Notes under the pieces: model-generated
What the model saw: only the letters and a program-made list of their open reading frames with translations
Database searches by the model: none
Told to the model about the DNA's origin: nothing
NCBI RefSeq assembly: GCF_033446605.1
Contig: NZ_JAWQUO010000003.1
Coordinates: forward strand, 1-64,000
Length of the DNA: 64,000 bases
From: Iodobacter sp025352645
GTDB lineage: Bacteria; Pseudomonadota; Gammaproteobacteria; Burkholderiales; Chitinibacteraceae
Direction: 5' to 3'
Translations under genes and position numbers: made by a program
Part shown: piece by piece, positions 7,940-15,571 of the stretch
How the letters are laid out: every line of letters begins with the position of its first letter
How positions within the stretch are numbered: the stretch's first letter is position 1

Positions 7940-8682
7940 TGGCGCTCCGGCAAATCAAAGCCACAACGTTGCAGCGTGCTGCGGGCCGTATTGCTTTGTA
8001 GAAAACCCACGTAGCTGACTGCTAGCGGATTGCCCTTACCATAGCGCGTCACAATCGCCGCCTGAATCAGCGGAGGGTGGCTTTGCGCTGGCAGTAGCAG
8101 TGATCGACCCACCCCGCTTAAAGCAGGGGATTTAAGCAGTGAATACGCCACCAAACCCACATCGGCATTGCCGGTTTGTACAAATTGCGCGGCTTGCGCA
8201 ATATTATTGCCCAATACTAATTTAGGGCTAACCGTATCCCATACTCCCGCCTGCTGCATAGCGGCACGGGCGGCTTGGCCATAGGGGGCGTGATCTGGAT
8301 TAGCAATGGCAATACGCTTAATGCCTGCATCACCCAAGCGGGCTAAATCAAGCACCACATTAGGCTGCATCGTCCATAGCGCTAAGCGGCCAATCGCGTA
8401 CGGCTTTAGAGTAGATAACTCTGCAGCACCACTGGCAGCCAGCTGTTTGGGATAAGCTTGATCGGCAGATAAAAACACATCAAACGGCCCACCTGCGGCG
8501 ATTTGGGTATAGAAATTACCAGAAGAACCTAGGCTTACTTTGAACTCTGCACTGGGCTGGCTCTGCTTAAACACCGCATTTAAGTCTTCAATGCAATAAG
8601 CCAAATCAGACGCCGCAGCAATCCGCAGCGTTTGGGCGTGTACGGGTAGGGCAAACAATAAAAAACACAGCAGGCGCAGCAT
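7936..8682 (-). CDS. modA: Molybdate-binding periplasmic protein
   Basis: The 248-residue protein starts with a signal peptide of about 16 residues ending near PVHA, followed by QTLRIAAASDLAYC, the usual ModA opening. A GSSGNFYTQIAAGGPFDVFL stretch further on is the typical oxyanion-binding loop region. It captures molybdate or tungstate in the periplasm and delivers it to ModB. The start is preceded by AAAGGAAGCT. It is first in a modA-modB pair. Confidence 0.93.
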   Translation of the reverse strand: MLRLLCFLLFALPVHAQTLRIAAASDLAYCIEDLNAVFKQSQPSAEFKVSLGSSGNFYTQIAAGGPFDVFLSADQAYPKQLAASGAAELSTLKPYAIGRLALWTMQPNVVLDLARLGDAGIKRIAIANPDHAPYGQAARAAMQQAGVWDTVSPKLVLGNNIAQAAQFVQTGNADVGLVAYSLLKSPALSGVGRSLLLPAQSHPPLIQAAIVTRYGKGNPLAVSYVGFLQSNTARSTLQRCGFDLPERH

Positions 8683-8690
8683 AGCTTCCT

Positions 8691-8954
8691 TTAGTAATCG
8701 GGCTGACCATGTGCGGTCAGAATATAATCGTGCAGGGCTAAATTCATCTGCTCGGCCACATAGGGCTGCAGCTGGGCAATGAGTGCTTCATCCAACATAT
8801 AGGAGAGCTTCATTTCTTCATCGGGCTGATCTTGCTCATGCTGAAACAGGCTAAAGAGAAATGGCACACTGATGGTTTCTGCCAGTGGCAAATGGCCAAT
8901 AAAGCCCCCATCCATGCCCTTTTCCCATACTTCAATACTACGAATAATTTTCAT
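8691..8954 (-). CDS. Small hypothetical protein
   Basis: This 87-residue acidic protein begins MKIIRSIEVWEKGMDGGFIG and has no signal peptide or membrane segment. I do not recognise a named domain. It ends 8 bp before modA on the same strand, so it may be the first gene of the modAB transcript. A normal start and regular codon use make it a likely real gene. No function is assigned. Confidence 0.6.
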   Translation of the reverse strand: MKIIRSIEVWEKGMDGGFIGHLPLAETISVPFLFSLFQHEQDQPDEEMKLSYMLDEALIAQLQPYVAEQMNLALHDYILTAHGQPDY

Positions 8955-9049
8955 ACCTTCACCTGATTAAGCACAAAGTAACTGTGCATTTTTTACTTGA
9001 AGCCGCCCACTGCAAGCATTTCAACTCTTATTGTGCCTGTTGCATAACA

Positions 9050-9790
9050 TCAATAATGCAAGATGAACTTCAGCAGCACAGCACAGCATAACAGCCCTGT
9101 TTCTGTTATTTCTATCCCCGCCCCCAAGCAATCCCCCGTCATGCCGCCTAATTTATGCATCAGCCACTTGGCATAAGCCCAAATCAGCAGCGGTGCGGCA
9201 AGTACAGGCGGGGCTAGAAAATAGGATGCCGCTAAGAGTAGCGCCAAAATAATATATAAAGACCAACTGCTTTTTTGCCAAGCAAATTGCTCGGCCATGC
9301 CGGAAGCTAGTGCGGGTAAGCGGCTCCAATACAGCACGCCTAAACGTGCCCACGCCGGAATCAATAGCAGGGCCAGCCATGCTTGCTGCTTAGCCAGCAG
9401 CATCAGCAACACCAGCTTGGCAGCAGATTGGGTAATCAAGGCTAATACCCCAAAACTGCCTAAATGAGGGTCTTTGAGCACGGCTAAAAATCGCTCGGGG
9501 TCTCGATGCGCAGCGCCCAAACCATCGGCCATATCGGCAAGACCATCCAGATGCAGGCCGCCGGTAATCCATGTCCACGCTAAAAACACCACTAAAGCAA
9601 AGAGCCAAGGGTCAATCAGATTAGCCCAAGAGCCCAGCAGCGCTAAAAATGCGCCTATTAATAAACCCACCACAGGAAACCACGGTGCAGCAGCGGCCAG
9701 TAGGCCAGGTTGAAAATCAACAATCTGCGGTGTGGGTAAGCGGGTGAGAAACTGAACTGCCAGAACAGGCTTACGCCAATCGAACATCAT
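9050..9790 (-). CDS. cobS: Adenosylcobinamide-GDP ribazoletransferase (cobalamin synthase)
   Basis: CobS joins adenosylcobinamide-GDP and alpha-ribazole at the membrane in the last steps of B12 synthesis. The 246-residue protein has several membrane segments and the family motif GGLHLDGLADMADGLGA near residue 80. It follows cobC after a 97-bp gap that carries a decayed duplicate of its own first codons. cobT-cobC-cobS form one unit; cobU (cobP) is not in the window. Confidence 0.93.
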   Translation of the reverse strand: MMFDWRKPVLAVQFLTRLPTPQIVDFQPGLLAAAAPWFPVVGLLIGAFLALLGSWANLIDPWLFALVVFLAWTWITGGLHLDGLADMADGLGAAHRDPERFLAVLKDPHLGSFGVLALITQSAAKLVLLMLLAKQQAWLALLLIPAWARLGVLYWSRLPALASGMAEQFAWQKSSWSLYIILALLLAASYFLAPPVLAAPLLIWAYAKWLMHKLGGMTGDCLGAGIEITETGLLCCAVLLKFILHY

Positions 9791-9918
9791 TATCTAATTC
9801 CTTACAACACAGCAGGAGAAATATCTCCACAGCTAAGAATCTATTAAGCGCGTTAAAAACTACAGAGCCAGGATGGATTTACACCAATCAAATATCATTA
9901 TCTATTCCCTGCAAGATT
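9750..9918. repeat. Partial direct duplication between cobC and cobS
   Basis: About 60 bp at 9750-9813 (start of cobS) resembles 9856-9918 (end of cobC and beyond), offset by about 107 bp. In the second copy, codons after the cobC stop still read Met-Ile-Phe-Asp-Trp-Cys-Lys before a stop, echoing the CobS start Met-Met-Phe-Asp-Trp-Arg-Lys. This looks like an old tandem duplication that separated two once-overlapping genes. Confidence 0.6.
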
Positions 9919-10481
9919 GGCGGGTAGGCATCGTCCCAATAGAGGGTAATTAAGCCCGCATGCGCCAGCCACAGCTGATTATGCCGAGCAAGAGGCAGGC
10001 CTAGCCAATTTAATAGCAGTGCTTTAGCTACGCCACCATGGGTTATCAATACCCGATGCTCGCCTTGGCCAGCTTTTAGCCATGCTTGAGTGGCCGTGCT
10101 TACCCTTGCCGAGAAATCTACCCAGTTCTCTATACCAAGCGAATTAGAAGATAAATCTTGCTGCCACTGCGTCAGCGCCAGCTGCTGCGCGAGGCTCTTT
10201 TCAGCCAAGCCATCCAGCTCACCAAAGTGAATCTCACGCAAACGGCTATCGATATGGCAATCCACGTCAGCGCTGGCTGCTAGCTGCTGAGCAAAGTCTG
10301 CACAGCGGCATAGATCAGAGCTGGCCACGCTGCTGGGTGGAAAACGCGCAAAGTACGCGTCTCGGCTGGCAAGCTGCTGCACGCCCAAGGCAGAGAGTGG
10401 CAAATCGCCATGGCCAATTAGCATGCCAGCAGGCGCTGTTGTTGCGCCGTGGCGTAGCAGGGTTAAGCGAAAACTGCTCAT
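9888..10481 (-). CDS. cobC: Alpha-ribazole phosphatase (histidine phosphatase family)
   Basis: The 197-residue protein has the phosphoglycerate-mutase-type motif LLRHGAT near residue 8, with the catalytic His, and a second LITHGG motif near residue 144. In the B12 pathway it removes phosphate from alpha-ribazole-5'-phosphate made by CobT. Its start overlaps the cobT stop by four bases (ATGA), so coupling to cobT is expected. The general family also has other phosphatases; the cob context makes this call strong. Confidence 0.9.
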   Translation of the reverse strand: MSSFRLTLLRHGATTAPAGMLIGHGDLPLSALGVQQLASRDAYFARFPPSSVASSDLCRCADFAQQLAASADVDCHIDSRLREIHFGELDGLAEKSLAQQLALTQWQQDLSSNSLGIENWVDFSARVSTATQAWLKAGQGEHRVLITHGGVAKALLLNWLGLPLARHNQLWLAHAGLITLYWDDAYPPILQGIDNDI

Positions 10482-11518
10482 TCTTTGTTTGCAATACCGG
10501 CAGAGCTAAATGTCGCCATTTCTCGGTGCAAAGCCAATGCGCTTTGAATCAGCGGAAGCGTTAAAGCAGCACCACTTGCCTCACCTAAGCGCAAACCCAA
10601 AGCTAATAACGGCTCTAACTGTAAAGCCGCTAGGGCATGGCGATGGCCTTTTTCATCCGATACATGGCTGGCAAGCAGCCAATCCGCAACCTGTGGCTGA
10701 TTTTTTACCGCCACAAGTGCAGCAGCGGTGGTGATAAAGCCATCCAGCAAAACAGGAATACCCGCTTCGGCAGCACCGGTATAAAAGCCTGCCAGCGCGG
10801 CGATTTCTAAACCGCCCACTTGCATTAACCAATCTTTGGCACTCACCGCTCCGGCTGCCCGAGCACGCACCAATGAGTCTTTAACCACTTGTACTTTATG
10901 CTCGCGGCTAGCCGCCGAAATTCCTGTGCCAAGGCCAACAATTTCTTCTGGCTCGATATCTGTGAGTGCACAAATCAAGGCTGCGGCGGACGTGGTATTA
11001 GCAATACCCATTTCACCGCCAATCAGCAGCGTTTTGCCACGAATAAGCCCTTCTTGCGCACTGCCTAGACCAATCGACCAAGCCTTATGGCATTCTTGTT
11101 CGCTCATTGCAGGCTCAATCCGTAGATTACCCGTACCCGCACGCACCGGTACTCTAAACAACTGTGCACCGCAGCCGGTCACCGCGGTGTAGCTACTGGC
11201 TACGCCCACATCAACCACCGATAAACTGGCACCCACTTCACGCGCCAACACATTAATTGCCGCACCGCCGCCAACAAAATTGGCCACCATCTGCCCTGTC
11301 ACTTCCTTTGGAAATGCCGATACCCCTTCAGCAACCACGCCATGATCAGCAGCAAATACCACAATGGCTGGCTGTAAACGCCCAGGAATCGCCGAATTAG
11401 AGCGCGCGGCAAACCACACGGCCAACTCTTCAAGCTTACCCAAGCTACCCTGAGGTTTAGTTAAATTAGATTGATGATTCAACGCGGCAATAGCGAGTGC
11501 TTGATTAGGAGTAGACAT
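10478..11518 (-). CDS. cobT: Nicotinate-nucleotide--dimethylbenzimidazole phosphoribosyltransferase
   Basis: CobT makes alpha-ribazole-5'-phosphate, the lower ligand of cobalamin. The protein shows the family pattern KPQGSLGKLEELA near the start, VFAADHGVVAEGVSAFP and GEMGIANTTSAAAL. I chose ATG at 11518, giving 346 residues, the usual length; the frame stays open 135 bp further upstream, but that part reads into the GGDEF gene and has no family similarity. It leads the cobT-cobC-cobS unit. Confidence 0.93.
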   Translation of the reverse strand: MSTPNQALAIAALNHQSNLTKPQGSLGKLEELAVWFAARSNSAIPGRLQPAIVVFAADHGVVAEGVSAFPKEVTGQMVANFVGGGAAINVLAREVGASLSVVDVGVASSYTAVTGCGAQLFRVPVRAGTGNLRIEPAMSEQECHKAWSIGLGSAQEGLIRGKTLLIGGEMGIANTTSAAALICALTDIEPEEIVGLGTGISAASREHKVQVVKDSLVRARAAGAVSAKDWLMQVGGLEIAALAGFYTGAAEAGIPVLLDGFITTAAALVAVKNQPQVADWLLASHVSDEKGHRHALAALQLEPLLALGLRLGEASGAALTLPLIQSALALHREMATFSSAGIANKE

Positions 11519-11603
11519 ACAATGACCAAGCAAAAAGATGCACCGTAGACGATGAGCTATCATCGCGCAAGTAGATAGTGGGGAGGCGTATTTCAATACA
11601 GAG

Positions 11604-12209
11604 CTAGTACATAACCTTATTTGGGCCATTTTCCATAGCACGCTGCAAGGCAAGATCTGCAGCTAATAATAAGTCTTCTAAGCTATCCATTTCATTTTTA
11701 GTTTGCGCCACGCCAATGCACACCGTCATGGTGAACTCTAAACCGTCTGGCATGGAGATTCTTTGCTCTGCAGATTTTTTACGGATGCGCTCAGCCACCA
11801 CAATTGCCCCATCTAGCGGAGTATCAGGCAAAACTAAGGCAACTTCTTCACCTGAGAATCGAGCAATCAAATCAAAATCACGCACGCTTTGTCGACAAGC
11901 ATTGGCCAAATGCTTTAATGCCAAATCACCGCCAATCGTTCCATAAACATTATTCATGTGGCGTAAATCATCAACATCAATGATTAAAGCAGTAAGAGGA
12001 TTAGAAAATCGCTGGCTTCGATTAATTTCTCTGGCGGCCAATTCTAAAAAATTCCGACGGTTTGACAACCCTGTAAGTGAATCTTTGCCCATTAAATTTG
12101 TTAATTTTATATTTTGAATACGGCGTAAACGCTCGCTCCAAGCCCATAAAACAAGCATAGTCAGTGTAAGTACCCAAGGCAAAATAGCCAATAATTCATC
12201 CATCATCAT
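11604..12209 (-). CDS. Membrane-anchored GGDEF protein with altered signature
   Basis: This 201-residue protein has one N-terminal membrane segment (about residues 5-25) and a GGDEF domain from about 40 to 200. The signature is RFSGEEV at 117-123 instead of GG(D/E)EF, and the preceding DVDDLRHMNN differs from the usual DIDxFKxIND. It may be a weak or inactive diguanylate cyclase, or a GTP or c-di-GMP sensor. There is no sensor domain beyond the membrane anchor. It is transcribed divergently from waaC. Confidence 0.85.
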   Translation of the reverse strand: MMMDELLAILPWVLTLTMLVLWAWSERLRRIQNIKLTNLMGKDSLTGLSNRRNFLELAAREINRSQRFSNPLTALIIDVDDLRHMNNVYGTIGGDLALKHLANACRQSVRDFDLIARFSGEEVALVLPDTPLDGAIVVAERIRKKSAEQRISMPDGLEFTMTVCIGVAQTKNEMDSLEDLLLAADLALQRAMENGPNKVMY

Positions 12210-12280
12210 TTACTAATCCTGTAAATTATGCTTCCCTTGCAGTGTAGTCGTTATCAAGCCAGTACGGGTAGAATGCGCGC

Positions 12281-13231
12281 ATGTTTCAAACCCTAATTAT
12301 TCGTCTCTCCTCGATGGGGGACATTATTCATAATTTTCCTGCTCTTAGCGATTTAGCCAAGCATAGGCCCGATATTGCCATCGATTGGGTAGTAGAAGAG
12401 AGCTTTGCTAGCTTGCCCAGGCTGCACCCTTCGGTGCGATCAATTATACCAACCGCATTAAGACGTTGGCGTAAGGCTCCGCTTAAATCTAAAGCAGAAT
12501 TTTTAAACTTTCGTGCTCATATACGATCATGCCAATATGATTTAATTTTAGATTCACAAGGCTTAATTAAAAGTGCCTTTATTGCCAAACAAGCAATAGG
12601 CCCAATTAGTGGCTACGATAGGCAATCTGCCCGTGAAAGCTTAGCTAGCTTGGTTTATCAAAAACAATATTCGATCGCGCGTAATCAACACGCCATCCAA
12701 AGAAATCGCCAATTAAGCGCCAGCGTATTTAACTACACTATCGATGACAAAATCGATTACGGCCTGAAAGTGCCACAGCTAGAGCTGCCTTGGCTGCCTA
12801 AATCCCGCTACGCCGTACTGCTTTCTGCCACCAGCCGCAGTGATAAAGAATGGCCAGAAGCCCACTGGATTGATTTGGCTAAACGCCTACAAGAGCTAGA
12901 TATCATCGCAATTTTCCCTTGGGGTAGCGCGTTTGAACAAGAACGCAGCCAGCGCTTGGCAGCAGCGGTTCCTCATGCGCTTTGCCCACCACGTTTAAAT
13001 CTAGCTGAAGCCGCATATTTGCTAGCGGGAAGCCAGATTGTAGTGGGCGTTGATACCGGCCTCGCCCACTTAGCTGCGGCTGTAGCAGTGCCCGTAGTGG
13101 CGATTTTTTGCGCTTCTGACCCGCTACTAACTGGCGTTTTAGCCAGCACTTACGCTGTAAACCTAGGCAGCAACGGCGCTCCACCAGATTTAAACAGCGT
13201 TTGGCAAGCAACCAAGGATGGCTTGGCATGA
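12281..13231 (+). CDS. waaC: Lipopolysaccharide heptosyltransferase I
   Basis: The 316-residue protein starts with IIRLSSMGDIIHNFPALSDL, the hallmark of family GT9 heptosyltransferases, and has GVDTGLAHLAAA near residue 260 for ADP-heptose binding. It adds the first heptose to Kdo2-lipid A in the cytoplasm. Its stop overlaps the waaA start (ATGA), so the two core genes are coupled. Confidence 0.93.
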   Translation: MFQTLIIRLSSMGDIIHNFPALSDLAKHRPDIAIDWVVEESFASLPRLHPSVRSIIPTALRRWRKAPLKSKAEFLNFRAHIRSCQYDLILDSQGLIKSAFIAKQAIGPISGYDRQSARESLASLVYQKQYSIARNQHAIQRNRQLSASVFNYTIDDKIDYGLKVPQLELPWLPKSRYAVLLSATSRSDKEWPEAHWIDLAKRLQELDIIAIFPWGSAFEQERSQRLAAAVPHALCPPRLNLAEAAYLLAGSQIVVGVDTGLAHLAAAVAVPVVAIFCASDPLLTGVLASTYAVNLGSNGAPPDLNSVWQATKDGLA

Positions 13232-14472
13232 GCCGCTGGCTATATCACGTGCTGCTCTGCTGCGCTTTTCCCTTTATTTTTTTATATCTACTTAAGCGCT
13301 CTAAACGCCAGCCCGCCTATCGCCAGTATTGGCTAGAGCGGCTGGGGTTTTATCGCAGCAGCCCAAATCAAGCACCATTAATTTGGCTACACGCGGTTTC
13401 TGTAGGCGAAACCCGTGCAGCGGCACCGCTCATTGCTGAGCTAAAAACTAAATATCCTCAGCATCGATTTTTAATTACCTGCATGACACCCACTGGCCGC
13501 GCCACCGCTGAAGAATTATTTGCTGAGCAAGCCGAGATTGCCTATCTGCCTTACGATTATCCAAGTGCGGTAGGGCGCTTTTTAAAACATTACCAGCCGC
13601 AATTTGGTCTGCTGATGGAAACCGAGATCTGGCCCAATCTCATCCATCGTTGTGCCGAACATGATATTCCCCTGTTTTTAGCCAATGCGCGTTTGTCTGA
13701 GAAATCGCTCAAGGGCTATCAAAAGATAAAATATCTTGTTCAACCCGCCGTGGCACGGCTGGCTGGCGTATTGGCCCAAAGCCAGCAGGATGCAGCACGT
13801 TTGCAGCAGCTTGGTAGCGAGCATACTGCTATCGTTGGCAATATCAAATTTGATAATCTGCCCGATGAAAATGCCATTTTGCAGGGTAAAAACTGGCGAA
13901 CAGCAATAGAGCGGAGCAAGGTCTTACTACTGGCATCTAGCCGCGATGGCGAAGAAGAATTAATCCTTGATACGCTAAAAGACTGGCCTGCAGACTTGCT
14001 GCTGATCATCGTACCGCGCCATCCTCAGCGTTTTGCCAGCGTTGAGCAACTGATAGCTGATCGAGGCTTAGCGGTGCTTAAACGCAGCGAGTGGGATGAA
14101 AAATTCATCCCTAACGGCGTGCAAGTCTTACTTGGGGACTCTATGGGCGAGATGACCCGCTATTACGCCAGCAGCGATCTCGCCATTATCGGCGGCTCTA
14201 TTCTGCCATTTGGCAGCCAAAACTTAATCGAAGCCTGCGCCATAGGCATACCCGTATTACTAGGGCCATCCACCTATAACTTTAGCCAAGCCGCCACAGA
14301 AGCCATCGCCAGCCATGCCGCATGGCAGGGTGATCATGTCCACGCCATCATCCAGCAAGCCATGTATTTATTTGCCCACCAAACAGAGAGTAGGGCGATG
14401 GGAGAAGCAGGCCTAGCCTTTGCCGCCGCACACCGAGGCGCTACGCAAAGGCTGCTTTCTTATTTGCCATAA
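13228..14472 (+). CDS. waaA: 3-deoxy-D-manno-octulosonic acid (Kdo) transferase
   Basis: WaaA attaches Kdo to lipid A. The protein has an N-terminal membrane anchor, then HAVSVGETRAAAPLIAEL and the family stretch LLMETEIWPNL near residue 130; GGSILPFGSQNLIEA near residue 320 is the nucleotide-sugar site. I chose ATG at 13228, which overlaps the waaC stop, giving 414 residues; an earlier in-frame start at 13201 lies inside waaC and adds nothing conserved. Confidence 0.94.
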   Translation: MSRWLYHVLLCCAFPFIFLYLLKRSKRQPAYRQYWLERLGFYRSSPNQAPLIWLHAVSVGETRAAAPLIAELKTKYPQHRFLITCMTPTGRATAEELFAEQAEIAYLPYDYPSAVGRFLKHYQPQFGLLMETEIWPNLIHRCAEHDIPLFLANARLSEKSLKGYQKIKYLVQPAVARLAGVLAQSQQDAARLQQLGSEHTAIVGNIKFDNLPDENAILQGKNWRTAIERSKVLLLASSRDGEEELILDTLKDWPADLLLIIVPRHPQRFASVEQLIADRGLAVLKRSEWDEKFIPNGVQVLLGDSMGEMTRYYASSDLAIIGGSILPFGSQNLIEACAIGIPVLLGPSTYNFSQAATEAIASHAAWQGDHVHAIIQQAMYLFAHQTESRAMGEAGLAFAAAHRGATQRLLSYLP

Positions 14473-14481
14473 TCAAACGTA

Positions 14482-14515
14482 GGGTGGGCACAGATGCCCA
14501 CCCCACAAGTTTTTT
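14482..14515 (+). terminator. Palindromic terminator downstream of waaA
   Basis: The perfect stem GGGTGGGCA-CAGA-TGCCCACCC is followed shortly by TTTTTT. A related GGGTGGGCA hairpin occurs after glmU at 57725, so it is also a member of a small palindromic repeat family. It separates waaA from the convergent EamA gene. Confidence 0.65.
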
Positions 14516-14569
14516 GCCCGTAGCCAACCACAACGCATTAATCAACAAAGATCAACGTAGTCACAGGCA

Positions 14570-15421
14570 TTACTCCCTCCATCTTTGCGCCAACAAATGC
14601 ACCCCCAGCCCCAACAAAATACACACCGTTCCCCAAATCAAAGCGTTCGATACTTGTTCACCATTCAAGCTATGCCCCATCCATAGGGCTGATGCAGGGG
14701 TGATCAAAGAAATAAGTGACACGGTAATTGGCTTGCACTCACGGATCAGCCAGTAATACAGGCTAAAACCCAGTACCGAACCAAATACCGCTAAATAGGC
14801 AATAGCCAGCATGCTCTGCTTGGGTAAAGCGAATGAAACACTGCTCGTCTGCATGGCGCAAATGATACTCAGCAGCAGGGCGGCAATGGTCAGCGCACCG
14901 GCATTCACCGCCAGTGGTGATTGGCCTGCTGCCAGTTTTTTTAACTTTACCGCTGCAGCGGCTTGAATCAAAACGGCCAATAACACCGCAAACACACCCG
15001 CGATGCCACTTAAACTTAACTTTTCTGCAAAAATAATAAGTAAGCCAGCCATCCCCATCGCCATTGCCAATAGTTCGCCACGGTTTAGCCTTAAACCCAG
15101 CCAAAGCCATGAAAAACCCGCAGTAGCGAGCGGGATTAATCCAAACAACACCGCCACCAAGCCCGACGATACGGTAAGCGACGCCCAATAAACACAGAGC
15201 ATCGATAAGGCAGTGCTTGCGCCAGCACAGGCCGCCGCTGGCCAACTGCTGACTGGTATTTTTTTACGGCTTAGCAATAAAACCAATACGCAAAGTACGG
15301 CGGCTAGGCCAAAACGCCCAGCTAAAGCCAAAGAAAAGGGCACACCTTGCACGCTCCAATTAATCGCCAAAGGAGTGGTGGACCAAAGTAAAACCAAAAC
15401 TAAATAAGCAATTTTTTGCAT
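14570..15421 (-). CDS. EamA/DMT-family transporter
   Basis: This 283-residue protein has about ten membrane segments in two EamA repeats (about residues 5-130 and 145-280), the drug/metabolite transporter layout. Such inner-membrane proteins export amino acids or other small metabolites. The substrate is unknown. It is divergent from parC and ends near the waaA terminator. Confidence 0.88.
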   Translation of the reverse strand: MQKIAYLVLVLLWSTTPLAINWSVQGVPFSLALAGRFGLAAVLCVLVLLLSRKKIPVSSWPAAACAGASTALSMLCVYWASLTVSSGLVAVLFGLIPLATAGFSWLWLGLRLNRGELLAMAMGMAGLLIIFAEKLSLSGIAGVFAVLLAVLIQAAAAVKLKKLAAGQSPLAVNAGALTIAALLLSIICAMQTSSVSFALPKQSMLAIAYLAVFGSVLGFSLYYWLIRECKPITVSLISLITPASALWMGHSLNGEQVSNALIWGTVCILLGLGVHLLAQRWRE

Positions 15422-15555
15422 AGAGTTAACTTAATGGAGACACAATACATAAAAAGTGGGTAGATTCCAGCGGCTAACTAGGCATACTATCTTGCCTTGG
15501 CGGGCTTCACCCGACCTATTGTGACAGCATGTATTGAAACAATCCCATCCTCGAA

Positions 15556-15571
15556 TGTTCCACGTGAAACT
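15556..15571. promoter_or_regulatory. parS site 1, abutting the parC start codon
   Basis: TGTTCCACGTGAAACT matches the universal parS sequence TGTTTCACGTGAAACA at 14 of 16 positions, keeping the central CACGTG. ParB (encoded at 44561-45382) should bind it. Its last base directly precedes the parC ATG. Confidence 0.85.

Noticed and set aside
11519..11653. N-terminal extension of CobT
   Set aside because: The added 45 residues have no similarity to CobT, while ATG at 11518 gives the usual length and start.
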